A stretch of 64,000 bases of DNA, from positions 160,506,226 to 160,570,225 of the forward strand of contig CM053031.1 in the NCBI GenBank assembly GCA_028564925.1. The letters run 5' to 3'. This document shows positions 33,000-44,599 of this stretch, piece after piece. Below the pieces are notes generated by a model. That model did not search any database. It was not told the origin of the DNA and was given only the letters and a program-made list of their open reading frames with translations. Source of the DNA: Lithobates sylvaticus (Eukaryota > Chordata > Amphibia > Anura > Ranidae). Positions within the stretch are counted from its first letter, which is position 1. Every line of letters starts with the position of its first letter. The position numbers and the translations under genes were made by a program.

Positions 33000-34790
33000 A
33001 ATTGGCAGTCATGTTTCCCCAGCCGCAGAGTATTGCCAAGTTGGCTCCAGTGATAGTGGGGATGGAGGGAATGATGATGATGAGGTCACTGATGTGACTT
33101 GGGTGCCGGATAGAGCAGAGGAGGAAAGTAAAGGTGAGGCACAACCCCAAAGAGGCAACCATCATGGAAGAGTATAGAGCAGCCACCCTATTCCACCAGA
33201 TTGTGGAGCTGTTATCTCCCGACGCACTTCCCACAGCTTAGCTAATAGCAGGTTAATAGTCAATATTTCTTTTCACGTAATGCCATTCCATCTTTGTATC
33301 ATGTGGAAGGCACATGTTGTGGCATCGTTGGGCTAGGCAGTCAGCAGCAAGGTCTACATTACTTCTGACACGCAGTCCCGCAAGCATGGTCAGGGATGCT
33401 ATATTTCATTTACAGCCCACTGGGTAACTCTGCTTGCAACTCAGAAGGATGCAGGACAGGGCTTAGTGCTGCAGCTTGTTGTGCCGCCACGTGTCCATAC
33501 AGCTAGTGGTAAGGATGTGAGATTTGTCAGCTCCACCCCCTCCTCCTCCATGCCCTCCTCTGCTGAATTGTCCTATGAACCACCAGTATCCCCTAAGCAT
33601 TTAAGGGCTATTCAATGAGTCCAGCTAAAAGGTGCCATGCAGTGCTTCAGCGACGATGCTAACAGGTGTACGCAGAGAAGCAATGGCGCCTCCTGGACTA
33701 TATAAACCTGCTGCTGAGATCCCGTTTGCTCCTGTATTCTGATCTTGGACTTCCTGTTACTGACCTGGCTTCTACTACCCACGTATCCTGTCTTCCCGGT
33801 TTGACCCACGGCTTGTATCCTGACCTGCTTCTGCCTGCTCCTCTACTTGATCCTGGCTTGTTCCAGTATTACTGCCTGAATCCCGAACCTGCTATTGACT
33901 GATCTTGCTGTGTATGACCCCCGGCCTGGCTTCTGATACTCCTTCTGGATCACCCAACCGCCTGCCGCTACTGGCTCTCCACAGGCACGCCATCCATACA
34001 GAGCATCTTGCTTGTTCCAGTCGCCCCACAGTGATCAAGCCTTCAACCTCAGCCACTGGCAAACCATGCTTCTCTGGGCACTGCATTCCCTTTTTCATCT
34101 TCAGGGTTGCACTGCACTCAGCCACAAGGTGATCCCTTTCAGCACCCTGGCCTCCAACTGGACTCCTGACACAGAGGAAGACATACATCAACCTTTAACA
34201 GATGGTTTTCCATCCCCAGAACCCTTGGAGTAGTATGTGGCTGAAAGAAGGCAGTTCTAGATACTGCAATCATCCTCAGTGACCCCAAGGAGTCTGCTTC
34301 TCATGCTTCTCATGTCTCCGCAAACTTGGGGTGCATGTGTTCCCTCATTCATTAAAGCTTGCGAAAAGGACCAGAGAATGCCTGGCATCAAGGAGAAGGA
34401 TCGCTATTGGTTGGCAACCCTCATTGACCACCGATCCAGGGGGAAAATCTCAGAACTCATCCTGTCCCTGTAGAGGGAGCAGAAGATGAAATCTCTTGAG
34501 GACACCTTAAAGAGGAATTTATATAATCCCTTTCCAGACTCTGGTAGGTTACAGTCTCATGGAAAACATAGTTTTGAGGCTTTTGGTGGTCAAAACAGGA
34601 GCAGTGGAGAAGGGGGCCGCCTCAGTATGGAATTTCAAAAATGTTTTAGTCCTCATCACCCAAGACTGTCAGCTTCCACATGCCATCAGCAGTGTCTACA
34701 TCATTTAGTGGCAGATTATCTAGGGGCGAAAACAGACATTGAGAGCTTTCCAGTTGACAATCCACTGCTTGGCTTTTAGGAAAAGAGTCT
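33000..34790 (+). pseudogene. Ancient hAT transposase relic related to the 13570/48878 family
   Basis: Segments align by eye with the transposase at 15717-18918: GCCAAGTTGGCTCCAGTGAT with GATGAGGTCACTGATGTGAC near 33040-33100 (copy 1 near 16225-16275), CATGTGGAAGGCACATGTTG near 33300 (copy 1 near 17010), and a C-terminal open part reading IKEKDRYWLATLIDHRSRGK then KSLEDTLKRNLYNPFPDSGR (34387-34550; copy 1 IKERDHYWLATLLDPRYKGK near 18367). Many gaps and stops are present, and no termini were found. An unrelated-looking insert covers about 33650-34240. Confidence 0.8.
33650..34240 (+). other. Insert within the hAT relic, possibly an old LTR-type fragment
   Basis: A CCTG/GACC-rich stretch with repeated TATCCTG and GACCTGGCTTCT words, reminiscent of the transcribed part of Ty3/Gypsy-type terminal repeats in lower vertebrates. 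Only a weak compositional match; no tRNA primer site or coding part was seen. Fossil at best. Confidence 0.2.
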
Positions 34791-34919
34791 GCTGTAGTTG
34801 AAGCTGCACTACACTATATTCACTGACCACTTGTACAGAGATGACCATTACAGTACATTGTTTTATATACAGTGTTTGCTGATTTTTGTTATACCGAGGT
34901 TGCAATGTCTGGTACATAA

Positions 34920-36190
34920 TCAGTCCAAACTTTGAAAAGGCCTTACACATGTGTTATCCCCATATTTGGGAGGAGTAGCATAATGTGTTTTAAAGGGTAA
35001 GTTTACTTTTACAGAAAATTCTGTAAGGTGAACTTACACTGGATCCCCTCTCCCACTGTACCTGAAGCCGGTGATCTCCCACACTGACACATTGTAAAGC
35101 CGTTATACTGGTCCGGAGATCAGAAATCCCTCGTGGCTTAATCTCCTAAACGTACCTCATCACGGTATGTATAGGAGGCATTCTGATTGGTCGGCGCCGT
35201 CACATGGGCTGTGCCGACCATTTAGAACCTTTCATGTCAGCGTTGGAGAAGAGGGGAGAAAGCCGTGGGGATTTCAAATCCCCGGAATGGTAAAGCAGAG
35301 ATACAATGTATTTGTGTGGTAGATTGCTGGCCTCAGGTACTGCAGGACCAGGTGCGATGGGGAGGGGGGTCCCATGTAAGTTAATCCTACAGATTTTCTG
35401 TAAAGGTGAACTTACACTTTAAAGTACAAATATAAGTATTTCCATGCTGTGTGTTAGAAATCCTGATAATTGACAACTTTATGTAAAAAAAACATATTTT
35501 TATTTTGTTTCCACATTTTAAAAAGAAAATGTGGCCAAAAAATAACATTTTCAAAAGACCCCTTATGCCTTTTGGAAAATATGTTGGGGTGTTTGCTTTC
35601 CTAACATTTTGTGGATGTTTATACTGTCCTTGTATACCACATTTGATGTGTTTTTTTTTGCCCCCAGAACACCTGACGATGCTCATTGTATTTTGGGCCC
35701 CTCTATATGGCTGGTTTATGAAAAAGTCTCACACATATGGTATTATCATACTCAGGGGTATCAAAATGTGTTTTGAGGTGTAATTGTAAGTATGCCTATG
35801 CTGTGTATTAGAAATATCTTATTAATTGATAACTTTGCATAAAAAAATATATTTCTATTTTCTTTCCACAATTTCCAAAAACTTGTGGCAAATAAATTAA
35901 ACTTTCAAAAGAATCCCTATGCCTCTCAGAAAATATTTTAGTTTTTTTTCTCCAAATGTGGTCTTTTTGTGGGTGTTTCCACTGTCCTAGTGCTCCGGGC
36001 CTCCAAAAATGTGATAGGTAGTCAGGAAATTAGATTTGTAATGTATGTCCCTAGAATGCCTGAAGGTGCTCCTTAGATGTGTGGCTAGGCAGAAAAAGTC
36101 TCACAAGTGTGGTATCCTCATACTCAGGAGGCATAGTAGAATGTGTTTTGGTGTGTAATTGTAAGTATTCCTATGCTCTGTGTGAGAGAT
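34920..36190 (+). repeat. Tandem repeat, period about 360-375 bp, split by a MITE
   Basis: TCCATGCTGTGTGTTAGAAA (about 35440), GCCTATGCTGTGTATTAGAA (about 35795) and TCCTATGCTCTGTGTGAGAG (about 36170) recur, with GTCTCACACATATGGTATTA-type and AGAATGTGTTTT-type blocks in each unit. An incomplete first unit (34930-34990) is separated from the rest by the MITE at 34990-35422. No coding role apparent. Confidence 0.75.
34990..35422. mobile_element. MITE with TTAAAG...AAGTTTAC / GTGAACTTACACTTTAA ends
   Basis: The left TTAAAGGGTAAGTTTACTTT and right AAAGGTGAACTTACACTTTA are inverted repeats extending about 35 bp through ACAGAAAATTCTGTA/TACAGATTTTCTGT. It interrupts the tandem repeat at 34920-36190. 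433 bp, no ORF. Confidence 0.8.
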
Positions 36191-36984
36191 ATATAAAAAA
36201 GTGTTGCGCTGTCATATAAATGGTGCAATAGTTATCACAACTAACATGGTAGATGAATCATTCAAAAATAGAAAAATTAAGGTGAAAAATGTCCAGAAAG
36301 ACCAAAAAGTCCATAGAGTGATATAAAAAGGTGCAATGTATCTACATTAGGGATTTATATCTGTTGATGTGTCAGTTTGGGAGGTCTGGGGCCATCCAAA
36401 TATCCACCATTTAAGATGACATCCTGATGACACTAACGGATATATTAAATCCTTTGATGGACTTTGTAAATTAATTATTTATTATGTATACCTTTTTGAT
36501 AGGATAATTTTTAACTAAAGGGGTTAAAAACTGGAAGGTAATGTATTCATTGCTTTCCTGACCACTGGAGAGTGACATGGCTTTGAGATAATGGGAGCTA
36601 CACTGCTCTCGGTAAAGAGCCTCTGGCGTAGGCTCTTTACCACGTGATCAGCCGTGTCCAATCACAGCTGATCACGATGTAAACAAGAAAATCCGGTGAT
36701 CGGCTTTTCCTCACTCACGTCTGACAGACACGAGTAGAGGAGAGCCGATCGGTGGTTCTCCTGACAGGGGGGTCTGCGCTGATTATCAGTGCAGATCCCC
36801 CTCAGGTGCCCACACTGGACCACCAGGGAAGCCCCCAGGACCACCAGGGAAGTGGGCAACATGTGGATGGCCAGGTATGTACCCCCTGGCCATCCACATG
36901 TGCAAATGATGCCCAATCTGTGACAGTCAATGCCCACAAATGGGCACTGACTGGCACCATCATGTACCATAAAAAAAATCAGTG
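36191..36984. other. Unclassified sequence with small inverted motifs
   Basis: AT-rich to about 36540, then GC-richer with a palindromic GTAAAGAGCC...GGCTCTTTAC pair near 36611-36641 and a TGATCA-rich stretch near 36645-36675. No gene signal. Confidence 0.35.
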
Positions 36985-37430
36985 ATGCCCAGCAATACCA
37001 CCCATCAGTGTCATCAGTGCCACCCATCAGTGTCCAGCAGTGCCACCTATCAGTGCCCATTAGTGCCCACCTATCAGTGCCCATCAGTGCCACCCATAAG
37101 TACTCATTAGTGCCACCCATAAGTACCCATCAGTGCCACCCATAAGTACCCATCAGTGCCACCTATGAGTGGCCATCAGTGCCGCCTATGAGTGCCCATC
37201 AGTGCCACCTATGAGTGCCCATCAGTGCCACCTATGAGTGCCCATCAGTGCTGCATACCAGTGCCACCTATTAGTACCCATCAGTGCCACCTATCAGTGC
37301 CCATCAGTGCAGCCTATCAGTGCCCATCATCAGTGCCCGTCAGTGCCACCTCATCAGTACCACCTCATTGGTGCCACCTCATCGGTGCTCATCAGTGCAG
37401 TCATATCAGTGCCCATCATTAAAGAATAAA
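36985..37430 (+). repeat. Minisatellite, unit about 23-24 bp
   Basis: About 18 variant copies of AGTGCCACCTATCAGTGCCC followed by AT. The open frames with Ser-Val-Pro periodicity on either strand are artefacts of this array. Confidence 0.9.
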
Positions 37431-37749
37431 ACTTACTTATTTACAAAAAAATTAACAGAAACAAAGAAAAAAAATTATTTTAATTCTGTCTTTTTTTATT
37501 TGTTGCACAAAAAATAAAAATCGCAGAGGTGATCAAATACCACCAAAATAAATCTCTATTTGTGAGAAAAAAAATAATTAAAAAATTGTTTGGGTACAGT
37601 GTTGTATGACCGCGCAATTGTCATTCAAATTGCGACAGCGCTGAAAGCTGAATATTGGCTTGGGCGGGAAGGTGTCTAAGTGCCTGGTATTTGTGGTTAA
37701 TGTACCAATGTCGCAGAAAATAAAAATCTTTCTCTGTCTTTTACAACAT
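37431..37749. other. AT-rich flank, no gene seen
   Basis: A/T-rich with an AAATTGCGACAGCGCTGAAAGC segment near 37628. No features recognised. Confidence 0.4.
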
Positions 37750-38540
37750 TACCTCAGACAAAAAATAAACTCAGCGCTCGTTGGAGGAGAGATCCTGAAG
37801 GTATACACAGATAAATAAATGTGATTCAAAAAGTCTCTCAATAAGAGGGACAAGGTCCATAGCAACAGTCTCTAAGATGAAGAGGGAGAGGAATCCATGA
37901 ACCAGCACTAAGGACAGCCAGTGTAAAGAGCTAGAAGCAGTCTCTGCAATGCAACAAAGGAAAAGAAACACAACGCCTCTAAGTGCAGTATTGTAAACCA
38001 TTTAATTATAAGTCAAAAGTGAAACTACTCACAAAGGGAGCATAACCACAAGCATGATAGTAATCCTGCAGCAAAATCCGGGGGTGGTTTTCTCCTAAAT
38101 GTCCATGTCACTGAAGTGCAGCTGACAACTCACGTGGGTAGCTCCCAGCATTCACAGGCTATGGGAACAGCAGGGAACACGGGAGATCGGAGATGACATC
38201 ACTTCTGGGTGAAGGGTGAGAGGAGGTGGCTTTGCGTTCGGAGCATGCTAGCTCCTTCTTCAGGCCATGCAAAACGCCATCTTTGTTGTGGAATATGTGT
38301 GCTGGGAGATAAATCCGCCTAGTCATATAATCCACTAAGGATCACAACAAAGCACTCTGACTCCATGAAATACATACAACGCTTGGATAAAATGGGGATG
38401 GATGGTGAAATGAGAATAAAAACCAATAAATAAAAATGTATAATAACTAATAAAAATGGTAAGGTTAATAATAAGGTTAAGAATTAATAATAAATTATAA
38501 GAATAGGTTGCAATTGTTCCAGTAGCAGATTAGTAATACT
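37750..38540 (-). mobile_element. PLE-type 3' region, solo
   Basis: Resembles the 3' region of the PLE at 47040-47923 in layout: GC-rich core with a CTGAAGA-stem-GAAC motif (38228-38277, minus) beside an AAAAACCAATAAATAAAAAT-type AT-rich end. No RT or endonuclease coding is present, so it would be a severely truncated copy or a non-autonomous derivative. The family call rests mainly on the shared motif. Confidence 0.35.
38228..38277 (-). ncRNA. Hammerhead-ribozyme-like core
   Basis: Minus strand: TGGC, then CTGAAGA (box CUGANGA), then stem II GGAGC/GCTCC with loop TAGCAT, then GAAC where GAAA is expected, CGCAAA, then GCCA, which pairs with the opening TGGC as stem I. The order and spacing match a hammerhead with a minimal stem III. 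The GAAA box lacks one A and no NUH cleavage triplet is evident, so this copy is probably inactive. Confidence 0.35.
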
Positions 38541-38582
38541 AAACATAAATATATATACAGTATATAGTGTGTGTGTATTAAG

Positions 38583-38850
38583 GAAAATTGTTGCCCATAC
38601 TTACCGTAATTTTCCTTTCCTGGATCCTCCCCATGTCAGCCTACTATGGGTCAGCTCCGCCCCCTCTGACCCCTCCAGGACCACCTTTTTTCTAGCCCAT
38701 AAAGGGCGGCTGTCTGCCCACACCAGTGTTCAAAAAATACTCGCCTTGCGTCGGATAAACTGGGTGGGAATCCTCCGGCTGACATGGGGAGGATCCAGGA
38801 AAGGAAAATTACGGTAAGTATGGGCAACAATTTTCCTGGACCTCCCCATG
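38583..38850. repeat. DIRS inverted terminal repeat with internal complementary region
   Basis: 38583-38640 and about 38778-38840 are inverted copies (TTGCCCATACTTACCGTAAT against its complement), with the rest of the terminal repeat between them. This is the expected 3'-end organisation of a DIRS element on the minus strand. Confidence 0.85.
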
Positions 38851-39786
38851 TCAGCCTACTATGGGGTGTACCAAGCAACATTAAAAAGGGAGGGAAGACA
38901 AAAACATCAGCTAACCCTCAATGCAATGGTACCCAAATTTTTAATGGGCAACAGCCGCCGTAATAACCAAGGAGCCAAATGTTTCCTCAGGTGGACAAGC
39001 CAAATTAAGCCTGTAATGCCTAATAAAAGGTGTTGGGCGCGCTCCAGCTTGCTGCTCTGCAAACTACCTCAGGGGCGACCTTTACGTATGCTGCCCAGGA
39101 TGCTGCCATACCCCTCATTGAATGTGCTTTGATCTCTGAAGGAGGCGGAAGGCCCAGCGTTCTGTATGCAATATGTATGGTCTTTGACAAATCTGGAAGA
39201 CAACTCTGGATGTTGCCTGCATACCCTTTTAGGGCCCATTGGGAAAAACTACAGCTGATCTGCTTTTAGTCCATTCCAGGTAGGTTGAACCCGCAGAGGC
39301 CAGGTCTAACCTACTTCACTCATCAGCTCTAGGAGAATGACCTCCCAGTTCCTACAAAATTATATGGCAACCTCAGGTAGTAAGCTTGGTATCGGCCTAA
39401 GGACTGTCTTGTCTGGGAGCACCAAACAATATGGTTCTTTAGATGAAAAGGCGCACAACACGGAGACTCTTCTGGCCGAGGCAACGGCTAGTAAAAAAAA
39501 ACAAATAAACTGTTAAAAGCAAAAATGAACAAGAGAAAGCTTGATCAAACGGAGGAACCAGCGATGTTCCCAAGACTAGTGTTAAGTCCTCTTTTGGAAA
39601 AAAAACGATTTCAATGGACGTCAAATTTCTATGGCTGACCCTAAAAATTATAAGCTAACCCTAAGAGACCACTCTGCAGAAACTCCAAAATGTTAGATAC
39701 CCAAGGAGATCCAAGGCCCCAAACCCTTTCTGTAGTGTTCCAGATCTGGTAATAGGTCACAATCGTGGACCTCTTACGAGCCTGTA

Positions 39787-42110
39787 ATAGTTACATAGTT
39801 ACATAGTTACATAGTTAGCTAGGCCGAAAAAAGACATCCAGTTCAACCATAAAAATAAAAGAAATAATAAATAAAAATAAAATATAACGTACAATCCAAT
39901 AAACCCCATTCTATACCCACAGTTGATCCAGAGGAAGGCAAAAAAAAAAAAAAAAAAAACCAAAAGAGCAGGCTCCAATCTGCTACAGCAGGGGAAAAAA
40001 ATCCCTTCCTGATCCCCCTAGAGGCAATCGGATTTTCCCTGGATCAACTTTACCTATAAATGTCAGTACCCAGTTATATTATGTACATTTAGGAAAGTAT
40101 CCAGGCCTTTCTTAAAGCAATCTACTGAGTTAGCCAGAACCACCTCTGGAGGGAGTCTATTCCATATTTTCACAGCTCTTACTGTGAAGAAACCTTTCCG
40201 TATTTGGAGATGAAATCTCTTTTCCTCTAGACGTAAGGAGTGCCCCCTTGTCCTCTGTGTTGACCGTAAAGTGAATAACTCAACACCAAGTTCACTATAT
40301 GGACCCCTTATATATTTGTACATGTTGATCATATCCCCCCTTATTCTCCTCTTCTCAAGAGTGAATAAATTCAGTTCCTCATAGCTGAGCTCCTCCATGC
40401 CTCTTATCAGTTTGGTTGCCCTTCTCTGCACTTTTTCCAGTTCCCCGATATCCTTTTTGAGAACTGGTGCCCAAAACTGAACTGCATATTCCAGATGAGG
40501 TCTTACTAATGATTTGAACAGGGGCAAAATGATATCTCTCTCTCTGGAGTCCATACCTCTCTTAATACAAGAAAGAACTTTGCTTGCTTTGGAAACCTTG
40601 AAATTGCATGCTATTATTGAGCTTATGATCTACCAAAACCCCCAGATCCTTCTCCACTACAGATTCCCCCAGTTGTACTCCCCTTAGCATGTATGATGCA
40701 TGCATATTTTTAGCCCCCAAGTGCATAACTTTACATTTATCAACATTAAACCTCATCTGCCACATAGTCGCCCAATTAGACAGAGCATTGATGTCAGCTT
40801 GTAAATTGGAGACCTCCTGTAAAGACGTTATTCCACTGCATAGCTTGGTGTCATCTGCAAAGACAGAAATGTTACTTTTGATCCCAGACCCAATATCATT
40901 AATAAAGATATTAAAAAGTAAGGGTCCCAGCACTGAACCTTGGGGTACACCACTGATAACCTTAGACCATTCAGAGTAAGAATCATTAACCACGACTCTC
41001 TGAATTCTGTCTTTTAGCCAGTTTTCTATCCATTTACAAACCGATATTTCCAAGCCTGTAGACCTTACCTTACACATGAGCCGTGTGTGGGGAACTGTAT
41101 CGAACGCTTTTGCAAAATCCAAGTATACCACGTCCACAGCCACGCCTCTGTCCAAGGTTTTACTTACCTCTTCATAAAAAGAAATCAGGTTTGTCTGACA
41201 ACTTCTGTCTTTCATGAACCCATGCTGTCTGTTGCTTAAAATGTTTTTTTCCAGCAAGAACTCGTCTATGTGGTCTTTTAATAATCTCTCCAGTATCTTC
41301 CCAACTATAGAAGTTAAACTAACAGGTCTATAGTTACTTGGTAAAGACTTTGTTCCCTTTTTAAATATAGGCACCACGTTCGCCCTGCGCCAATCCAGTG
41401 GTACTATTCCTGTCATTAATGAGTCCCTAAAAATTAAATACAATGGCTTTGAAATTGCAGAGCTCAATTCTTTTAAGATCCGTGGGTGGATGCCATCTGG
41501 TCCAGGTGCTTTATCCACCTTTATTCTGTCTAAATATTTCTGGACCATATCACTTTTGAGCCATTGTGGATCATTCGGGGCTGTGTAATTACCACCCCCA
41601 TTATGGACATGAGCTCCCCCATGCTCTTTTGTATACACAGAGCTGAAGAAAGTATTTAATAAATTAGCCTTCTCTTTGTCCCCTGTCACCCACTCTAGAT
41701 TATTTTGTAAAGGGCCTACATGCTCAGACCTGACCTTTTTACTATTAATATATTTGAAGAATTTTTTGGGGTTTGTCCTACTATCTTTTGCAATCTGTCG
41801 TTCGTTTTAAATTTTTGCATCCTTGATTTCCTTTTTACATATTCTGTTAAATTCTTTGTAACATTTAAACAACACTAGTGTTCCTTCACTTTTATATTTT
41901 TTAAAAGCTCTTTTCTTATTGATCATAGCTTTTTTAACTTTGACCGTGAGCCACATAGGTTTTATTTTAAGCCTTTTAAACTTATTGCCCATGGGAATAT
42001 ACTTTGCAGTGAGGTCCCAGACAGTCTTTTTGAAGAAATCCCATTTCTGTTCTGTGCTCATTGATGCCTCCACTATACTGCCCGAGAGACCCAAGCCAGC
42101 TAAAGCCTGC
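39787..42110 (-). mobile_element. CR1-group LINE inserted in the DIRS element
   Basis: 5'-truncated (endonuclease absent), minus orientation. The reverse transcriptase is followed by a 3' UTR that ends in the 8-bp microsatellite ACTATGTA repeated (39789-39815), as in CR1/L2/Rex1-type elements that end in short tandem repeats rather than poly(A). AGCCTG stands at both junctions (about 39778 and 42103), a candidate short target duplication. It lies entirely between the DIRS ends, so it inserted after the DIRS element did. Confidence 0.85.
40063..41689 (-). pseudogene. CR1-group LINE reverse transcriptase
   Basis: Two pieces, 41689-40562 and 40554-40063. Motifs in order: KAPGPDGIHPRILKEL, NYRPVSLTSIVGKILERL, NRQHGFMKDRSCQTNLISFY, VVYLDFAKAFDTVPHTRL, SGVPQGSVLGPLLFNIFIND, VFADDTKL (catalytic box near 40860), WQMRFNVDKCKVMHLG, then LVRPHLEYAVQFWAPVLKKD and VQRRATKLI in the C-terminal piece. 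The two pieces are separated by a frame change near 40558. The upstream linker continues to 42094 (FFKKTVWDLTAKYIPMG). Confidence 0.92.
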
Positions 42111-42589
42111 CTCTCACTTCCAAGTTATTAACTTCATCCTCCTGTGGTTCGGGTGCCAGGCCCCACTCCGCAATAGGAGATTTTGACAAGGAGGCAGTGG
42201 GATTGGTGAGCCCAACTTTATCCTGCAAAGCAAGATGGAACCACGGCTGCCTGAGTCAGTAAGGTAAGACTACTATTGCTGTGATTCTTTCTCGCTAAAT
42301 CTTCAGCAGGATTTTGAGAGCCAATGGAAGCGGCAGGAACACATATACCAAGGGGAAATTCCAAGACCTGGACAGAGCACCATGACCCAACGCCTGTGGA
42401 TGCCAGGTCCGGGAGGAGAAGCAAAGCGGTTGGCAATTCTCCTCCAATGCCATAAGATCTATCGATTGAGGCCCCATTCATTGTGTTTCTCAAAGCCTCG
42501 ACTCAAGTGATCTGCTAAAACATTCCCAGGCTTTGGGAGATAAGATGAAGTAAGAGAGCCGAGATTCTTCTCTGCACATAGGTAGATTG

Positions 42590-43420
42590 ACATGCCACCT
42601 GAAGGAGAGGGCGACTTCTTGTGCCCCCTTGATGAGACACCTAAGCCCCGTAGTTGTTCAAAGACTCTTGACAGCTCGACCTCGCAACATAGGCTTGAAC
42701 GTTAAGAGAGCGTGTCTGACAGCATCCAATCCCAGGAAACTTGAACTCTTCACCCCACAAAAGTTCCAACGGCCTTGAACCTGCTGTCCCAGGCAGTGTG
42801 CCCCGCAGTCTGCCAGACTGGCATTGGCCGTCACCACTATTGGTTCTGAGGCCTTCAATGTAAGTCCGCGGGAAAGATTGCGATGTACTGACCACCAAAC
42901 CAGGGACCAGATTATCGGAATTGGCAGATAGATTTTTCTGGAACAAGGAGTGACGATCCCACTGAAGAAGAAAGTTGCATTGAAACCTCCTTCTGCGCCA
43001 CCTGACCCACGGGACTACTGGAACTGTGGCTGGTAGAACCCCCAGATACTGCATGCATTGCTTCACCATCATAGACACCTGGCTATCACTGCTTTTGTCT
43101 AAGACTGAATCTCCTGGACCTTCCTCTGAGGAAGAGAAACACCACCCTGATCCGTGTGGAATTGTACTGCCAAATACTCCAACATTTGGGTCGGATGCAT
43201 CTGGCTCTTCCGAGAGTTGAACAACCAACCGAAACAAACTAGTGTTTTACAGGTGAAATTCACAAGAAGTAGAAGGAGCTCATTTGACGGAACCATAAGT
43301 AGCATGTCGTCTAGATAATGGAATATTTGCACTCCCTTGACCCTGAGAGTCGCGATGACAGCAGACAGTAGCTTTGAGAACATTCTCAGAGTCGTGCAGA
43401 GACCGAATGGGAGACATTAA
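42590..43420 (-). pseudogene. DIRS reverse transcriptase/RNase H remnant (fossil)
   Basis: Minus-strand open pieces contain VQIFHYLDDMLLMV, the YLDD palm box typical of DIRS reverse transcriptases, followed by CFGWLFNSRKSQ and downstream tracts that look RNase H-like. The copy is interrupted several times and is treated as a fossil. Confidence 0.75.
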
Positions 43421-44599
43421 AATTGAAAATTAGAGCATTCCCCGGAAAACCTGAGAAATCGATGGAGAGATGCATCTATGGAAACAAGAAGATACGCACC
43501 ACCAGATCGATGGAAACCATCCAGTCTCCTGAGTCCAATGACTCAATTTTGAATAGTGGTACCTTCATGTAAGAATTTGGAAACCCCCTGAAGCCTCTGG
43601 GAGCAAAAACAGAGGGGAACATACTCTTTGAGTCTTGCTCCTACTCGAGAGGGTCAAGTGGAGACACCTTCAGAAGGACCTATTTGAAGCCTTAGGAGCT
43701 TTGTTGGCCCTGGGCTTGGAAGGTTTCTGGAAGGTTGAACTGGCTCGCTTCCACTGTCTGAAAAACTGTCTGTAAGCACTGGCCTCTGAATCCTTCTTTG
43801 GATCTCTTGTTAAACCGAAAGAACTGCTGTTGTCTTTTTCTCTTCTGCAGGATTAGGCTAGATCTGCCGCTGGAAACCCGCTGAATTGCTGATTCTAAGT
43901 CTTCCGGAATAGTAGCTTCCTGCCGAATGGAACTTAACATAACTGTGCTTAGAAGCTTTATCAGCTGACCAATGCTTCAACCATAAGGCTCTGTGGGCCG
44001 TGACGGAATGAGACAATATCTTTGCTTTCATTTTTGAACCAGCTCCCTGACCTGGTTAACAGCCACTTCAGCCACAAAATCTAAAGCAGTCTTGAAAACT
44101 GCAAAAGAGAAGAACTGACACTTCCCAGACTTTCATCTGAACATCCATCCACCAGCTCCGCTACGCCCAGTCTAAGGCTGGATTCACACCCATGCATCCC
44201 TGTATCCCGCAGACCCGCACCACAGAACACGTCCCCTAGGAGACCACGGTAAATAAATGGTAGGGCAAAACTGCAAAAAGCACCAAAATAAATAAATAAA
44301 AATAAAAACGCACAGGTGCGAATCCACCCCAAGTGCTTCTGCCACAGAAGTGAGCACTACCGCCGGCCTGCAGGCTGCTCCGGCCAAACTATACAACTTT
44401 TTTTTTTTTTCTTTTATCAGGTCTGCATTTATTCTGTGATTCATAGGATCCCTAAAGGCATCCGAATCCTCCAGCGGAAGTGGAATGTGGCAAGCGAATC
44501 TACGCAATGAAGTATCCAACTTAGGCGTAGTGTCCCAAGGGTTACAGCCTCGATACTCTATTATGCACATTGAGCCCCTTCTCAGGCCCCGCCCACTCA

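Noticed and set aside
33650-34240. A full LTR retrotransposon
   Set aside because: Only compositional similarity to a terminal-repeat region; no paired repeats, primer site or coding parts were seen.
36662-37422. Ser/Val/Pro- or Trp/Gly-periodic open frames
   Set aside because: Generated by the 23-24-bp minisatellite at 36985-37430.
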